The notes under the pieces are model-generated. The model was not told where the DNA came from. It ran no database searches and saw only the letters and a list, made by a program, of their open reading frames with translations. A stretch of 64,000 nucleotides of DNA. Origin: Roseiflexus sp. RS-1. Lineage in GTDB: Bacteria; Chloroflexota; Chloroflexia; Chloroflexales; Roseiflexaceae. Both the position numbers and the translations under genes were made by a program. The stretch is taken from positions 4,339,501-4,403,500 of the forward strand of contig NC_009523.1 in NCBI RefSeq assembly GCF_000016665.1. Reading direction: 5' to 3'. Shown here piece by piece: positions 16,970 through 26,740 of the stretch. Each line of letters opens with the position of its first letter. Position 1 is the stretch's first letter.

Positions 16970-18649
16970 TCAACGCTCGCTCGCCAGGCCTCGCTCAGCA
17001 GACGAACGCCGACGGGCTGCCAGCCACCCGACGCTGCCGGCTGCCAGCGCCGCGCCAGCCCACACCATGCGTTGACGGCGCATATCCCCCAACACGACGT
17101 GCGCAGTGTTGTACCCGCTCGCGGCAAAGACGCCGCCGCCAGGATGCGTACTTGCGCCGGTCAGGTACAACCCGCGGATCGGCGTGCGGTACTTCGCCAG
17201 TTCCGGCAGCGGACGGAAGAAAAACATCTGGTCGAACGACATCTCAACATGCATCACATTACCGCGCAACAAGCCCAGGCGTCGCTCCAGGTCGAGCGGC
17301 GACTGGATGAAGCGGTCGATAATCTTGCCGCGCATATTCGGCGCGTGGCGGTAGAGCACTTCGAGAATGCTATCCGCCACTTCTTCGCGGATGTCGTCCC
17401 AGTGGCGCCCATCGGCAAGTTCATAAGGAAAGTACTGCGACCAGAGAAACACGGTATGCTTCCCCTCCGGCGCGACGGTCGGGTCGATGGCGGAGAAGGT
17501 CATACTGATGACCGCCGGCTCGCGCGACGGCAATCCGCGCTGGTAATCGGCAAAGGCGTTGCGCAGGTACTGAAGCGAAGGGCACAACATCTGCAACCCG
17601 TGATGGCTCCAGTGCGGCTTGCCGCCCGACGGTGCGCCGGGATAGTCGGGCAATGCTTCCGCAGCGCAACGCACCGTCATCCCAAACCCATTGCCGATGC
17701 GAATGTTCCGCACCCGCTCCGCCAGACCCGGCGGCAGATGGTCGGCGCCAACCAGGTCGAGCAGCGTGGTGATGACGTGCGCATTCGATACGACCAGCGG
17801 GGCGCTGATGCGCTCACCGCTCTGCAATTCGACCCCCTGCACACGGTTGTTCTGCACGAGGATCCGTTTCACCGGCGCATCGAGGCGCACCTCGCCGCCA
17901 GCCGCTATCAGCGAACGCGCCATCGCCTGCGTCAACATGCCACTCCCGCCCTTTGGATGCTTGGCGCCGCTAAGGTGCATCATGGCATACCAGCCAAAAT
18001 GGTCGCCAGAACCGATCTCATCCGGCGGTGGACCGGACTGCGCGCCAAGCCACGCCATAAACGCGCGCATTGGCTCGCTCTCGAACTGCTCGATAATCAG
18101 TTGACCGTAGGACGTGAACAGACGCCGCACCGTTTCGAGCGTGCCATCCCACTTACCAGTCCTCAATTGAGCCTTGATCATGCTCCCGAATAACCCGGTC
18201 ACCGTTGGCGGGTTGAGAAACGTCTCGAACACTGCCTCATTGATCGGACGCCAGAAGGCAAGGAAACGCCGGTACGCCTCAGCATCACGCGGCGATACGC
18301 TGGCGATCGACTCGCAGGTTTTATCCACATCACGGTAGAGCGCAATCGCACCGGAGCCATCGGGAACAGGGTAGAACGCAAACGGGTCCATATCGCAGTA
18401 TTCAAGCCCGTAGCGTTCGAGCTCCAGGTCGCGAATGACCGGCGTCAGATGGATCATGATATGCGCCGACGATCCGACATCGATCTTGTAGCCGGGGATG
18501 ACTTCTTCGGTGCAGACCGCACCGCCGACGATGGGGCGACGTTCGAGCACCAGCGTGCGCAACCCGGCGCGCTGGAGATACCCGGCGCAGGTCAGCCCGT
18601 TGTGCCCGCCGCCAACAATAATGGCGTCGTAGTCGTATTTCTGAGGCAT
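16970..18649 (-). CDS. CrtI/CrtO-family FAD-dependent oxidoreductase (probable carotenoid enzyme)
   Basis: 559 residues from ATG 18649 (GGAGGAG upstream). N-terminal FAD-binding Rossmann motif DAIIVGGGHNGLTCAGYLQR, then LVLERRPIVGGAVCTEE. C-terminal FAD motif GLYLTGASTHPGGGVFAASG is typical of phytoene desaturase/CrtO ketolase relatives. The C-terminus adds a hydrophobic segment (WAGAALAAGSVGWLAA) and an Arg-rich end, probably a membrane anchor. CrtO-type beta-carotene ketolases share this MPQKYDYDAIIVGGGHNG start and length, and ketocarotenoids are known from phototrophic Chloroflexota. A desaturase or a PYROXD2-like enzyme cannot be excluded. It stands alone. Confidence 0.8.
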   Translation of the reverse strand: MPQKYDYDAIIVGGGHNGLTCAGYLQRAGLRTLVLERRPIVGGAVCTEEVIPGYKIDVGSSAHIMIHLTPVIRDLELERYGLEYCDMDPFAFYPVPDGSGAIALYRDVDKTCESIASVSPRDAEAYRRFLAFWRPINEAVFETFLNPPTVTGLFGSMIKAQLRTGKWDGTLETVRRLFTSYGQLIIEQFESEPMRAFMAWLGAQSGPPPDEIGSGDHFGWYAMMHLSGAKHPKGGSGMLTQAMARSLIAAGGEVRLDAPVKRILVQNNRVQGVELQSGERISAPLVVSNAHVITTLLDLVGADHLPPGLAERVRNIRIGNGFGMTVRCAAEALPDYPGAPSGGKPHWSHHGLQMLCPSLQYLRNAFADYQRGLPSREPAVISMTFSAIDPTVAPEGKHTVFLWSQYFPYELADGRHWDDIREEVADSILEVLYRHAPNMRGKIIDRFIQSPLDLERRLGLLRGNVMHVEMSFDQMFFFRPLPELAKYRTPIRGLYLTGASTHPGGGVFAASGYNTAHVVLGDMRRQRMVWAGAALAAGSVGWLAARRRSSAERGLASER

Positions 18650-18957
18650 GGTAATCTCCTCCGGATCATACAGGGCAGAAAACAGATCCGAATGTCGAGA
18701 CTGAATGATATAGGCGCACGTCTCTTGCACCCCGACGCGAATTTCTGTATACTCAATCGCACTATTCGCCGGATAAACCGCGACCGTCGGCGAATGATCG
18801 CTCCCCCGTCATTGAGCAATCGACAGCACGTATACCCGGTGCAAAACTCGTCACCGTTCACATATGCACAACATACCGACGTCATGCCCACAATTACTCA
18901 GTATACAACAGAATACCGGCTGTCATACGAAAACGCCTAGTCCAATGGGAGGAAGCG
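18650..18957. other. Divergent intergenic region
   Basis: About 310 bases separating the minus-strand oxidoreductase from the plus-strand STAS gene. Promoters for both must lie here, but no clear -35/-10 pair is seen. Confidence 0.45.
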
Positions 18958-20100
18958 ATGGACGCACGACCCGCGCGCTGGCTGGAACGTCTGCCGTACG
19001 ATTCGCCGCTTGCGTACCGGCAGGCGCTCGTCTTGCAGTATCTTGCGCTGTTCATTGCCGGTGGCGCGGTGGTCGGTATCGGTCTCGCGCCCTTCGCCAA
19101 TCAAACCCTGGAAGGTTTGATCTCCGCTCTTGCGATCTACACCGTCGCACTGCTCGGCGTGCTGAGTGCGATCTGGCTCTTGCGCCGGGGATCTCTGCGC
19201 GCAGCCGGCATCACCATCGTGCTGGTCATTCTGGCTGTGACCGGCGCTGCTATGGCGCTTTACGGGAGGAGCCATATTCAGTTTACCCTGCCTACTCTGG
19301 CGATTCCGGTTGTGCTGGCGGGGATGCTTCTGGGGCGGCGGACGTTGTGGCTCACCGCCGCACTGGCTGTTGCCATCGTTGCAGTCACCTCGCTTGGCAT
19401 GGTCTACGCTCCGCAATGGTTCGGAACATTGCGCGTACCTGAAGCGCATCCGCTGGTGTTCACTGCTGGCTTCGCCCTCGTCATTGTCATTTTAACTCTG
19501 ATCCTCGACCGTTTTAGCGGTCTGTTGCGCCAGGCGCTCGAACAGGCGCACGCGCGCGAAGCGGAACTCGAAGCGTTGCGTGCATCGCTGGAGCGCACCG
19601 TGGCGGAGCGCACTGCTGTCCTCCAGCAGAAAGTCGATGAACTGCGCACAGCGCACGATACGGTGCGTATGCTCAGTGTTCCAGCTCTGCCGGTGTTGCC
19701 CGGCGTGCTGGTATTGCCGCTGATCGGCGCCTTCGATAGCCGCCGGATCGCCGATCTGCGCCATACCGCCCTGAACGCCGTTGAGCAACGCCGCGCAAAG
19801 TCGGTCATTTTCGATGTCACGGGCATTCCATCTATGGATACCCACACGGCGCAGGCGCTGTTGCAGACGGCGGCAGCGGTGCGTCTGCTTGGCGCCCAGC
19901 CGTGGCTGGTCGGGTTGCGGGCGGAAGTGGCGCAAACCATTGTGGAACTTGGGATTGATCTGCGTGCATTTCGCATATCTGCCAGCCTTGAGAGTGCGAT
20001 CAGTACGCTTGCCGGGCACACCGATGCAAGGCAACCAACACCGCGCCCCCACGCGCCAGAGCCGCCCCTGGACGGGAATGGCGCCCGGCAGAGCAACTAA
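18958..20100 (+). CDS. Polytopic membrane protein with C-terminal STAS domain
   Basis: 380 residues, GGGAGGAAGCG ribosome site. About six transmembrane helices (22-185), then a coiled coil (LRQALEQAHAREAELEALRA) and a STAS domain (VLPLIGAFDSRRIADLRHTA to VIFDVTGIPSMDTHTAQALL). The STAS part is clearly paralogous to those at 14816 and 58240, including the RMLSVPALPVLPGVLVLP lead-in. It keeps Thr in the MDTHTA position. Likely a membrane sensor feeding an RsbR-like switch. Its stop overlaps the convergent gatD-like stop by 4 bases. Confidence 0.83.
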   Translation: MDARPARWLERLPYDSPLAYRQALVLQYLALFIAGGAVVGIGLAPFANQTLEGLISALAIYTVALLGVLSAIWLLRRGSLRAAGITIVLVILAVTGAAMALYGRSHIQFTLPTLAIPVVLAGMLLGRRTLWLTAALAVAIVAVTSLGMVYAPQWFGTLRVPEAHPLVFTAGFALVIVILTLILDRFSGLLRQALEQAHAREAELEALRASLERTVAERTAVLQQKVDELRTAHDTVRMLSVPALPVLPGVLVLPLIGAFDSRRIADLRHTALNAVEQRRAKSVIFDVTGIPSMDTHTAQALLQTAAAVRLLGAQPWLVGLRAEVAQTIVELGIDLRAFRISASLESAISTLAGHTDARQPTPRPHAPEPPLDGNGARQSN

Positions 20101-20849
20101 TTGCGAAGCAGCATCCGCTCCGCCATGACCCGCTGCGCTGCCAGTTCCAGCGTGTCGTCGAGGGGAACAAGGGCGGAGACATCGGCATAGCGCCGTTGCA
20201 ACGCCACGGCAATCAGGTGATCGGCGAGTTGCGGGTTCTTCGGCAGCAGCGAGCCGTGCAGATAGCATCCAATCGTGTTGCGGTACACCGCTCCCTCGGT
20301 GCGGTCTTCACCATTGTTGCCATGCCCGACAAGCACTCGACCCAGCGGACGAACACCCGCACCCAGATAGGTGCGCCCGGAATGATTCTCGAACCCGACG
20401 AGTCGCAGTGGTGCACCACACAGCGTCGGTTCCGTCTCGATGACGACATTGCCGATCAGACGCTCTTTTCCGCCGACGGTATGCACATCAAGCGCGCCAA
20501 TGCCGGGTAACCGCTGCCCGGTATGCGTCAGGAAGTACTGCCCCAGCAACTGATACCCGCCGCAGATCGCCAGCATCACCAACCCGTCGTCAATCGCAGC
20601 GCGCAGCGCCGGTCCCTGACGCTCCAGGAAATCTTCCGCAATCAGCGCCTGACCGCTGTCCTGCCCGCCGCCGAAGAAAGCGATGTCGATCGCAGACCAA
20701 TCGACGGTTGTGCCGGGACCAACCGGCAGCACGTCGCAGGCGATGCCGCGCCAGAGGCACCGTTGCTGCAATGCGATGATGTTGCCGCGGTCGCCATAGA
20801 TGTTCATATGGTCGGGGTAGAGATGGGCAATACGGAGCCGCCGGGTCAT
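20097..20849 (-). CDS. GatD/CobQ-like class I glutamine amidotransferase
   Basis: 250 residues from ATG 20849 (GAGGTG upstream). The nucleophile Cys is in MLAICGGYQLLGQYF. HLYPDHMNIYGDRGN near the start and FENHSGRTYLGAG later match GatD, which with MurT amidates D-Glu of lipid II. A catalytic His is in IGCYLHGSLLPKNP. No murT is next to it, upstream or downstream, which is unusual because the two are usually paired. A CobQ-like alternative is less likely given the GDRGN motif. Confidence 0.82.
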   Translation of the reverse strand: MTRRLRIAHLYPDHMNIYGDRGNIIALQQRCLWRGIACDVLPVGPGTTVDWSAIDIAFFGGGQDSGQALIAEDFLERQGPALRAAIDDGLVMLAICGGYQLLGQYFLTHTGQRLPGIGALDVHTVGGKERLIGNVVIETEPTLCGAPLRLVGFENHSGRTYLGAGVRPLGRVLVGHGNNGEDRTEGAVYRNTIGCYLHGSLLPKNPQLADHLIAVALQRRYADVSALVPLDDTLELAAQRVMAERMLLRN

Positions 20850-20872
20850 ACCACACCTCAAGCGCATCTTAC

Positions 20873-20918
20873 ACACATTATCCCAAACATATCCCACATT
20901 ATCCCACATTATCCCACA
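20873..20918. repeat. Short tandem repeat of CATTATCCCA
   Basis: Four imperfect 10-12-base units (ACACATTATCCCA, AACATATCCCA, CATTATCCCA twice) just upstream of the gatD-like start. Confidence 0.75.
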
Positions 20919-21104
20919 GACTTTTCCCACACCGGCGCGCCAGACGCCAGATCATACGTTCTGCCGATTGTCAACCCTTTCACCGCAGGACTGGTAACCA
21001 TTTTTAGCATGTTTGTTCGCATATCTTCCAGATGCAGGTGTGGTATGATTTCCTTCCTTGTCAGAACAATGGGGTTGGCGTGTTTTCAACAAAGGAGACC
21101 GGAT

Positions 21105-21932
21105 ATGACGTCGTGGCAGGCAGGCGATGTTCGTGTTCATGGGTTGCGGATCCACTACACACGCACCGGCGGCGCCAGGTATCCGCTGGTACTGGCGCAC
21201 GGTTTTTCCGACGACGGGCTGTGCTGGACGCCGGTTGCCCGCGCACTGGAAGCAATGTTCGACGTGATCATGGTCGATGCGCGTGGGCATGGTCGTTCCG
21301 ATGCGCCAGAGCACGGGTATGGTCCACTCGAGCATGCGAGTGATCTCGCGGGAGTGATTACCGCGCTCGGTCTGGATCGACCTTTCATCCTGGGGCATTC
21401 GATGGGAGCGATAACGGCGCTGACGCTGGCAGGAATCCATCCCGATCTGGCGGGCGCCATTCTGCTGGAAGACCCGCCCCCGTGGTGGGAAGCCAGCGCC
21501 CTGAGCGCCGCTGCAGCGGACGACGATCGCTGGGCAGGGATGCGCACCTGGGTGTTCGGACTGAAACGTCAGACGCGCGACGAGTTGATCGCAGCCCAGC
21601 GCGCTGCAAACCCGGCATGGTCAGACGACGAACTCGGACCATGGGCAGATGCCAAACATCGCCTGAGCCTCAATGTGATCAATCGTAGCGCACCGACCGA
21701 GGTCGACTGGCAGACCATTCTGCGACGCATAACCTGCCCGACGTTGCTGATCACCGGCGATCCGGTGCGTGGCGCTCTGGTGACGTCGGAAAACGTTCAG
21801 ACATTACGGCAGTTCATCCCGCATCTCCAGGTTGCCCACATCCCCGACACCGGGCACAGCATCCGACGTGATCAGTTCAACCGCTACCTGGCGGCGGTGC
21901 GTGATTTTCTCACGGCGCATGCACTGGAGTAA
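21105..21932 (+). CDS. Alpha/beta hydrolase
   Basis: 275 residues from ATG 21105, AAGGAG ribosome site. Oxyanion loop LVLAHGFSDDGLCW, nucleophile elbow FILGHSMGAITAL, acid in LLITGDPVRG and His in IPDTGHSIRRDQF, so a full Ser-Asp-His triad. Probable esterase or related hydrolase; substrate unknown. Upstream frames to 20523 are open but lack any start context and would cross the tandem repeat. Confidence 0.9.
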   Translation: MTSWQAGDVRVHGLRIHYTRTGGARYPLVLAHGFSDDGLCWTPVARALEAMFDVIMVDARGHGRSDAPEHGYGPLEHASDLAGVITALGLDRPFILGHSMGAITALTLAGIHPDLAGAILLEDPPPWWEASALSAAAADDDRWAGMRTWVFGLKRQTRDELIAAQRAANPAWSDDELGPWADAKHRLSLNVINRSAPTEVDWQTILRRITCPTLLITGDPVRGALVTSENVQTLRQFIPHLQVAHIPDTGHSIRRDQFNRYLAAVRDFLTAHALE

Positions 21933-22017
21933 CGCTTATGCGCCGGGGGCTGGCGTCATTCGCCTAACCCTCTCTGTTGTTTCAACGCCCTGACACCCCT
22001 CATCCCCCCACCTCTCA

Positions 22018-22330
22018 AGTGTAGAGTTTTTGGGAGAGATGAGCGATGTTCTGCATTCCCGCGCACCTTTGCCCCTCATCCCCCCTACCCCCTTCTCCCA
22101 CAAGGGGAGAAGGGGGAGTTTGGGCGTCCTGATGCCTGAAACGGAAGATGGCACGCAGGGGCTTGCCAAAAAATCTACCCCTGTAAGCAACCCCCTTCTC
22201 CCACAAGGGGAGAAGGGGGAGTTTGGGCGTCCTGATGCCTGAAATGGAAGACGGCACGCAGGGGCTTCCCCAAAAACCCACCCCTGTAAGCAAGGGGAGA
22301 AGGGGGTGGTGTGGCATCCTGATGACCAAA
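22018..22330. repeat. Intergenic repeat family: two 103-bp tandem copies plus flanks
   Basis: CCCCCTTCTCCCACAAGGGG opens copy 1 (22088-22190) and copy 2 (22191-22292); a partial third follows. The leading piece (GAGTTTTTGGGAGAGATGAG near 22026) and the TTTGGGCGTCCTGATGCC core recur in inverted orientation at 33290-33500. No gene. Confidence 0.85.
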
Positions 22331-22406
22331 GCAGGAGACGCAAGGGCTTGCCGGAAAAACCTGCCCTGGAAGGTCCTCAACACCCGACACGCGACGGCAT
22401 CAGGCG

Positions 22407-23216
22407 CTACTGCGTCACCGCCAGCGCCACGAAATCGATCGTCAACACCACATCGTCACTGACATTCGCCACAAACGGCACGCTCGGAATCTGGAGATTG
22501 TAATCGCTCCGTTTGACCGTTGTCGTGGCTACGCCCACCAGCCGCTCAGCCGACTCAGCGCGCACCGACGCCTCAAAGACAACCGGACGTGTGATATCGC
22601 GAATCGTCAGGTCACCCCGGATGGTGAACGTGAACGGTTGACCGAGCGCACCGCTGCCGCTCAACCCTTCGATGCCTGTCGGAGTGAAGGTAATAAACTC
22701 ATACTGGTCGGTGTTGAGAATAAAGTTGCGGATCGCGCGATCACGGTTGCTGCTGTCGGTGGTGAACGTGCGGGCATTCACCCGGATCACGCCGATCTGC
22801 GCCGTGCTCAGATCGCTGGGGTTCACCGCGATCTCACCGGCGACCTGGTTCGTTGTGCCGACTGCTTCAATCCGCTGACCGCGCAGGTCCTCAGCAATCC
22901 GGAAACTGACCGTCGATTCGTCAGCGACAATCTGATAGCGGATCACCTCATTCGGCGGCGTTTCTGCTGATGGCGCCGTTGGCGCTTCCGTTGGCGCAAC
23001 GGGCGCCATCGTTGGTTGATCGGTCGCTGCGGGTGTCACAGGCATCGGTTCAGCGGTCGGATCCGGCACACTGGTGGGCTGTGCTGCAACAGGAATAGCG
23101 GTCATCGGACCGCTGGCGGGTTGAGTATCCCCAAGCACGCTGTTGAAAACCCAGAATCCTGCGCCAACAACGAGCAGTGCAGCAACGGCTATGATCACGA
23201 TACGGTTGCGGTTCAT
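22407..23216 (-). CDS. Exported YceI-like protein
   Basis: 269 residues from ATG 23216. One N-terminal hydrophobic helix (IVIIAVAALLVVGAGFWVF) anchors or exports it. A Pro/Thr/Ala-rich linker (about 32-95) leads to a YceI lipocalin-like barrel: IVADESTVSFRIAEDLRGQR, QVAGEIAVNPSDL, RNFILNTDQYEFITF and FTIRGDLTIRDITRPVVFEA, which is the family hallmark. YceI proteins bind isoprenoid-type lipids. Divergent from the GH3 gene. The upstream in-frame extension to 23732 has no start signal. Confidence 0.92.
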   Translation of the reverse strand: MNRNRIVIIAVAALLVVGAGFWVFNSVLGDTQPASGPMTAIPVAAQPTSVPDPTAEPMPVTPAATDQPTMAPVAPTEAPTAPSAETPPNEVIRYQIVADESTVSFRIAEDLRGQRIEAVGTTNQVAGEIAVNPSDLSTAQIGVIRVNARTFTTDSSNRDRAIRNFILNTDQYEFITFTPTGIEGLSGSGALGQPFTFTIRGDLTIRDITRPVVFEASVRAESAERLVGVATTTVKRSDYNLQIPSVPFVANVSDDVVLTIDFVALAVTQ

Positions 23217-23382
23217 AAGGTATGGCGTCTCCTTACTGATTCTGAGAGCATATGCTCGTATCAAAGCATAGGGTATGATATATTCAGAATGTATCAATGA
23301 AAATTGAGAATCTGATGAGAGTCGTGCGGTTGCCGCCCTGCGGCAATCAGCGCCGTGTGCAGCACAGAAGGAGAAACACATC

Positions 23383-26130
23383 ATGACCGACACCGGAGTC
23401 GCTCTCACCAGTGAGCGAGAAAAGCGCATCGACGCGCTCCTGCAACAGATGACGCTGGCGGAGAAAGTCGCGCTGCTGGCGGGATCGAGTATGTGGACCA
23501 CCACCCCCATCGAGCGCCTGGGCATTCCCGCCATCAAAGTCACAGATGGACCGAACGGCGCGCGCGGTGCGGGCGGGTTTGTTGGCGGCGCCGTCACTGC
23601 GGCGTGCTTCCCGGTCGGCATTGCGCTGGCGGCGACATGGAACACCACACTGCTGGAAGCGGTGGGTGAAGCGCTGGCGGAAGAGGCGCAATCCAAAGGT
23701 GCGCATCTCCTGCTGGCGCCAACCGTCAACATTCATCGCTCGCCGCTCAACGGACGCAACTTCGAGTGCTATTCCGAAGACCCCTATCTCTCCGCACGCA
23801 TGGCGGTCGCCTATATTACCGGGCTGCAACGGCGGGGCGTCGGCGCAACGGTCAAGCACTATGTCTGCAACGACTCAGAGTTCGAGCGCAACACCATCAG
23901 TTCCGAGGTCGATGAGCGCACCCTGCGCGAAATCTACCTGCCGCCCTTTCGCGCGGCGGTGCAGGAAGCCGGCACATGGGCGGTTATGGCAGCGTACAAT
24001 CGCGTCAACGGCATCTATGCCAGTGAGCATCCGATGCTCCTGATCGATATCCTCAAGCGAGAGTGGGAGTTCGATGGCATCGTTATGTCCGACTGGTTCG
24101 GTACGAAGAGCGTCGTTGAAGCCGCCGCCAATGGTCTGGACCTCGAAATGCCGGGACCGACGCGCTGGCGTGGTGAACGATTGCTCGCCGCCGTGGAACA
24201 GGGACAGGTAAGCCTGGCAGCCATCGATGAGTCCGCGCGACGGATGTTGCGCACCATTGCCCGCGCAGGCGCCTTTGAGAACCCGGATATTCGCCCCGAA
24301 CAGGCAATCGACCGCCCTGCGCATCGCGCGCTCATCCGTCGCGCCGCCGCCGAGGGGATGGTGCTGCTCAAGAACGAGGGCGGCATCCTGCCGCTCAACC
24401 TTGCCAGCCTCTCGTCCATCGCCATTATCGGACCCAACGCAAAAACGGCGCAGATCATGGGCGGCGGCAGCGCCCAGGTCAATGCACACTATGCGATCTC
24501 GCCATACGACGGCATTGCGGCGCGGGTTGGCAATCGGGCGACTCTGGGATACGAGATCGGGTGCACCAACCACCGACAACTTCCCCGCCTGGATGGAAAA
24601 CTGGTCGAGGCGGGCGACGGCAGCGGACGCGGGTTCACGATTGTCTACTACAACTCGCCAGACCTGACCGGCGATCCGGTTCATCGGGCGACGGTCGAGA
24701 CCGGCGAGCAAGTCTGGCTCGGCGAGGTCGCTCCTGGCGTCGATCCACGCCAGTTCTCGGCGCGCCTTACCGCGCGCTTCACACCGACTGAAAGCGGCGT
24801 CCACACGTTCAGTCTGATCAGCGCCGGCGTGAGCCGCCTGTTTGTAAATGACACCCTGCTGGTGGACAACTGGACGAACCCGGTGCGCGGCGACACCTAT
24901 TTTGGCGCTGGCAGCACCGAAGTCACCGCATCGATCGCACTCGAAGCCGGTCGCACCTGCGATCTGCGTCTGGAATACAGCACCCAGGGCGCAGCCATGC
25001 TTGCCGCAGTGCGTCTGGGATACCTGCCGCCGGTCGCGGAAGATGCAATTGAACGCGCGGCGGCGCTGGCGGCGCGTTCCGATGTTGCGCTCGTCTTCGT
25101 CGGGTTGAACGCTGATTGGGAGAGCGAAGGGCATGATCGCCCCCATATGGATCTGGTCGGCAGGCAGGCTGAACTGATCGAGCGCGTGGCGAACGCCAAC
25201 CCACGCACCGTGGTGGTATTGCAAACCGGCTCACCGGTGACGATGCCCTGGCTGGACAAGGTGGCCGGGGTTATCCAGGCATGGTACCCCGGTCAGGAAT
25301 GCGGCAACGCCATCGCTGATGTCCTGTTTGGCGATGTCAACCCGTCGGGTCGGCTCCCGCAAACCTTCCCGGTGCGGTTGGAAGACAACCCGGCATACAT
25401 CAACTATCCGGGTGAGAATGGGCGGGTGCGCTACGGCGAAGGTATTTTCGTCGGCTACCGCTACTACGAGAAGAAAAAAGTCGCGCCGCTCTTCCCATTC
25501 GGCTTCGGTCTGTCGTATACCACCTTCCGCTATGACAATCTTCGCCTGAGCGCCGACACCCTTGCGCCTGACGAGCGTCTCACCGTTCAGGTGGACGTCA
25601 CCAACACCGGAAACGTTGCCGGGCAGGAGGTCGTCCAGCTCTACGTTCGTGACAGCGCGGCGCGTGTCGCGCGACCGGAGAAGGAACTGAAAGGATTTGC
25701 CAAAGTCGCGCTGCAACCGGGCGAAACGCAAACCGTGACGCTGCACCTCGACCGCGAAGCGCTGGCATACTGGGACGACGCGCAGCATGCCTGGGTGGCG
25801 GAAGCAGGCGAGTTCGAGGTGCTGATCGGCAGTTCCTCGCAGGACATCCGGGCACGCGCAACATTCCGCCTGAGCGAAACGGTGTCCTTCGGCGGACCGG
25901 CAAAACCTCCGGTGAAACTGAGCATCGATTCGCCCGTCAAAGCATTGCTCGAACATGAAGGAGCGCGTCATATACTGGAACGCTATCTGCCGGGATTTGC
26001 CGAACAGGCGGGCGTTGGAGTTATGATGGGGTTGACGCTGGCGCAGATGGCAGGGTTTGCACCGGACAGAATCACGCCGGAACACCTGGCAGCGATCGCC
26101 GCCGATCTGGCGCAACTGCGTGACCAGTAA
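23383..26130 (+). CDS. GH3 beta-glucosidase with PA14 insert
   Basis: 915 residues, AAGGAG ribosome site. Glycoside hydrolase family 3: N-terminal TIM barrel with KVTDGPNGARG and KHYVCNDSEFERN, nucleophile Asp237 in GIVMSDWFGTKS. The alpha/beta sandwich is interrupted by a PA14 carbohydrate-binding module at about 400-560 (RFTPTESGVHTFSLISAGVS to LVDNWTNPVRGD). A C-terminal fibronectin III-like domain (GFGLSYTTFRYDN to GQEVVQLYVRD) is followed by a roughly 80-residue extra tail. No signal peptide, so it is predicted cytoplasmic. Likely hydrolyses beta-linked oligosaccharides. Confidence 0.95.
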   Translation: MTDTGVALTSEREKRIDALLQQMTLAEKVALLAGSSMWTTTPIERLGIPAIKVTDGPNGARGAGGFVGGAVTAACFPVGIALAATWNTTLLEAVGEALAEEAQSKGAHLLLAPTVNIHRSPLNGRNFECYSEDPYLSARMAVAYITGLQRRGVGATVKHYVCNDSEFERNTISSEVDERTLREIYLPPFRAAVQEAGTWAVMAAYNRVNGIYASEHPMLLIDILKREWEFDGIVMSDWFGTKSVVEAAANGLDLEMPGPTRWRGERLLAAVEQGQVSLAAIDESARRMLRTIARAGAFENPDIRPEQAIDRPAHRALIRRAAAEGMVLLKNEGGILPLNLASLSSIAIIGPNAKTAQIMGGGSAQVNAHYAISPYDGIAARVGNRATLGYEIGCTNHRQLPRLDGKLVEAGDGSGRGFTIVYYNSPDLTGDPVHRATVETGEQVWLGEVAPGVDPRQFSARLTARFTPTESGVHTFSLISAGVSRLFVNDTLLVDNWTNPVRGDTYFGAGSTEVTASIALEAGRTCDLRLEYSTQGAAMLAAVRLGYLPPVAEDAIERAAALAARSDVALVFVGLNADWESEGHDRPHMDLVGRQAELIERVANANPRTVVVLQTGSPVTMPWLDKVAGVIQAWYPGQECGNAIADVLFGDVNPSGRLPQTFPVRLEDNPAYINYPGENGRVRYGEGIFVGYRYYEKKKVAPLFPFGFGLSYTTFRYDNLRLSADTLAPDERLTVQVDVTNTGNVAGQEVVQLYVRDSAARVARPEKELKGFAKVALQPGETQTVTLHLDREALAYWDDAQHAWVAEAGEFEVLIGSSSQDIRARATFRLSETVSFGGPAKPPVKLSIDSPVKALLEHEGARHILERYLPGFAEQAGVGVMMGLTLAQMAGFAPDRITPEHLAAIAADLAQLRDQ

Positions 26131-26203
26131 TGCGTCGTCAGGGAGTGGACAGAGGACGTGTCTTTCGCGGCGAAACAAAGGCAGCGCCTCTGTTCACCTG
26201 ACA

Positions 26204-26300
26204 CTATTTCTCAGATACGTTGACCCCAGTCCGAGTCTGCCGTGTCGTGCGAGGCGCCCGCTGCCAGCGGAGTGTAGACCGAAATTATGGAGATTGAGCA
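26204..26300. repeat. Partial copy of the TTATAGCAG element
   Basis: TTTCTCAGATACGTTGACCC through GGAGTGTAGACCGAAATTAT is homologous to the left half of the next element (26301-26472) in direct orientation. Confidence 0.75.
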
Positions 26301-26472
26301 TTATAGCAGCTCTCAGATACGTTGACCCTTGTCCGGGTCTGTCGTGTCGCACAAGACGCCCGCGTCCAGCGGAATGTAGACCGAAACGTATTTCGGTCAC
26401 CGCGTGGGGCGTACAATTCCCAGGAGTGTTCAACCCTGTCCATCAGGTTCAACCTTTGTGAGAACTGCTATA
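26301..26472. mobile_element. 172-bp MITE-like element with TTATAGCAG ends
   Basis: The left end TTATAGCAGCTCTCAGATAC and the right end GTGAGAACTGCTATA are inverted repeats. The interior contains GGAATGTAGACCGAAACG and CGGTCACCGCGTGGGGCG. A second copy is split by an IS at 31771-33284, and similar ends border 57942-58194. No coding capacity. Confidence 0.75.
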
Positions 26473-26539
26473 CATCCGCTCTACCGAACGAGCCGTGGGG
26501 CTGATGGAGATTGAGAATTTATTCCGCTATCCCGCGCTA

Positions 26540-26740
26540 GCCGTGGGGCTGAAGCCCTCGGCTATCCAGGGCAAAGCCCGCCTGCGCGGGCTATACCGGA
26601 TTATTTCTTCAAAGACCATAAGCCCTCGGCTACGGAATGCGAAGCCCGCCTGCGCGGGCTCTGACGGATTATTTCTTCAAAGTCCGTCAGCCCTTGGCTA
26701 TCCAGAGCAACGCCCGCCTGCGCGGGCGAGAGTCGTGCGC
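26540..26740. repeat. Three tandem 70-bp units with GCCCGCCTGCGCGGGC core
   Basis: Units start near 26552, 26622 and 26690. Each has GCCCTCGGCTA, a GCCCGCCTGCGCGGGC palindrome, and GGATTATTTCTTCAAAG. A reverse-orientation unit lies at 31838-31925. Confidence 0.8.

Noticed and set aside
16778-18193. 471-codon plus-strand frame opposite the carotenoid-type oxidoreductase
   Set aside because: Shadow frame in GC-rich DNA; the minus-strand protein has clear FAD motifs.
20523-21104. N-terminal extension of the alpha/beta hydrolase frame
   Set aside because: It runs antisense through the gatD-like gene and a tandem repeat; ATG 21105 has a strong ribosome site.
23875-25224. Long minus-strand frames opposite the GH3 gene
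   Set aside because: GH3 catalytic and PA14 motifs are on the plus strand; the antisense frames have no recognisable protein.
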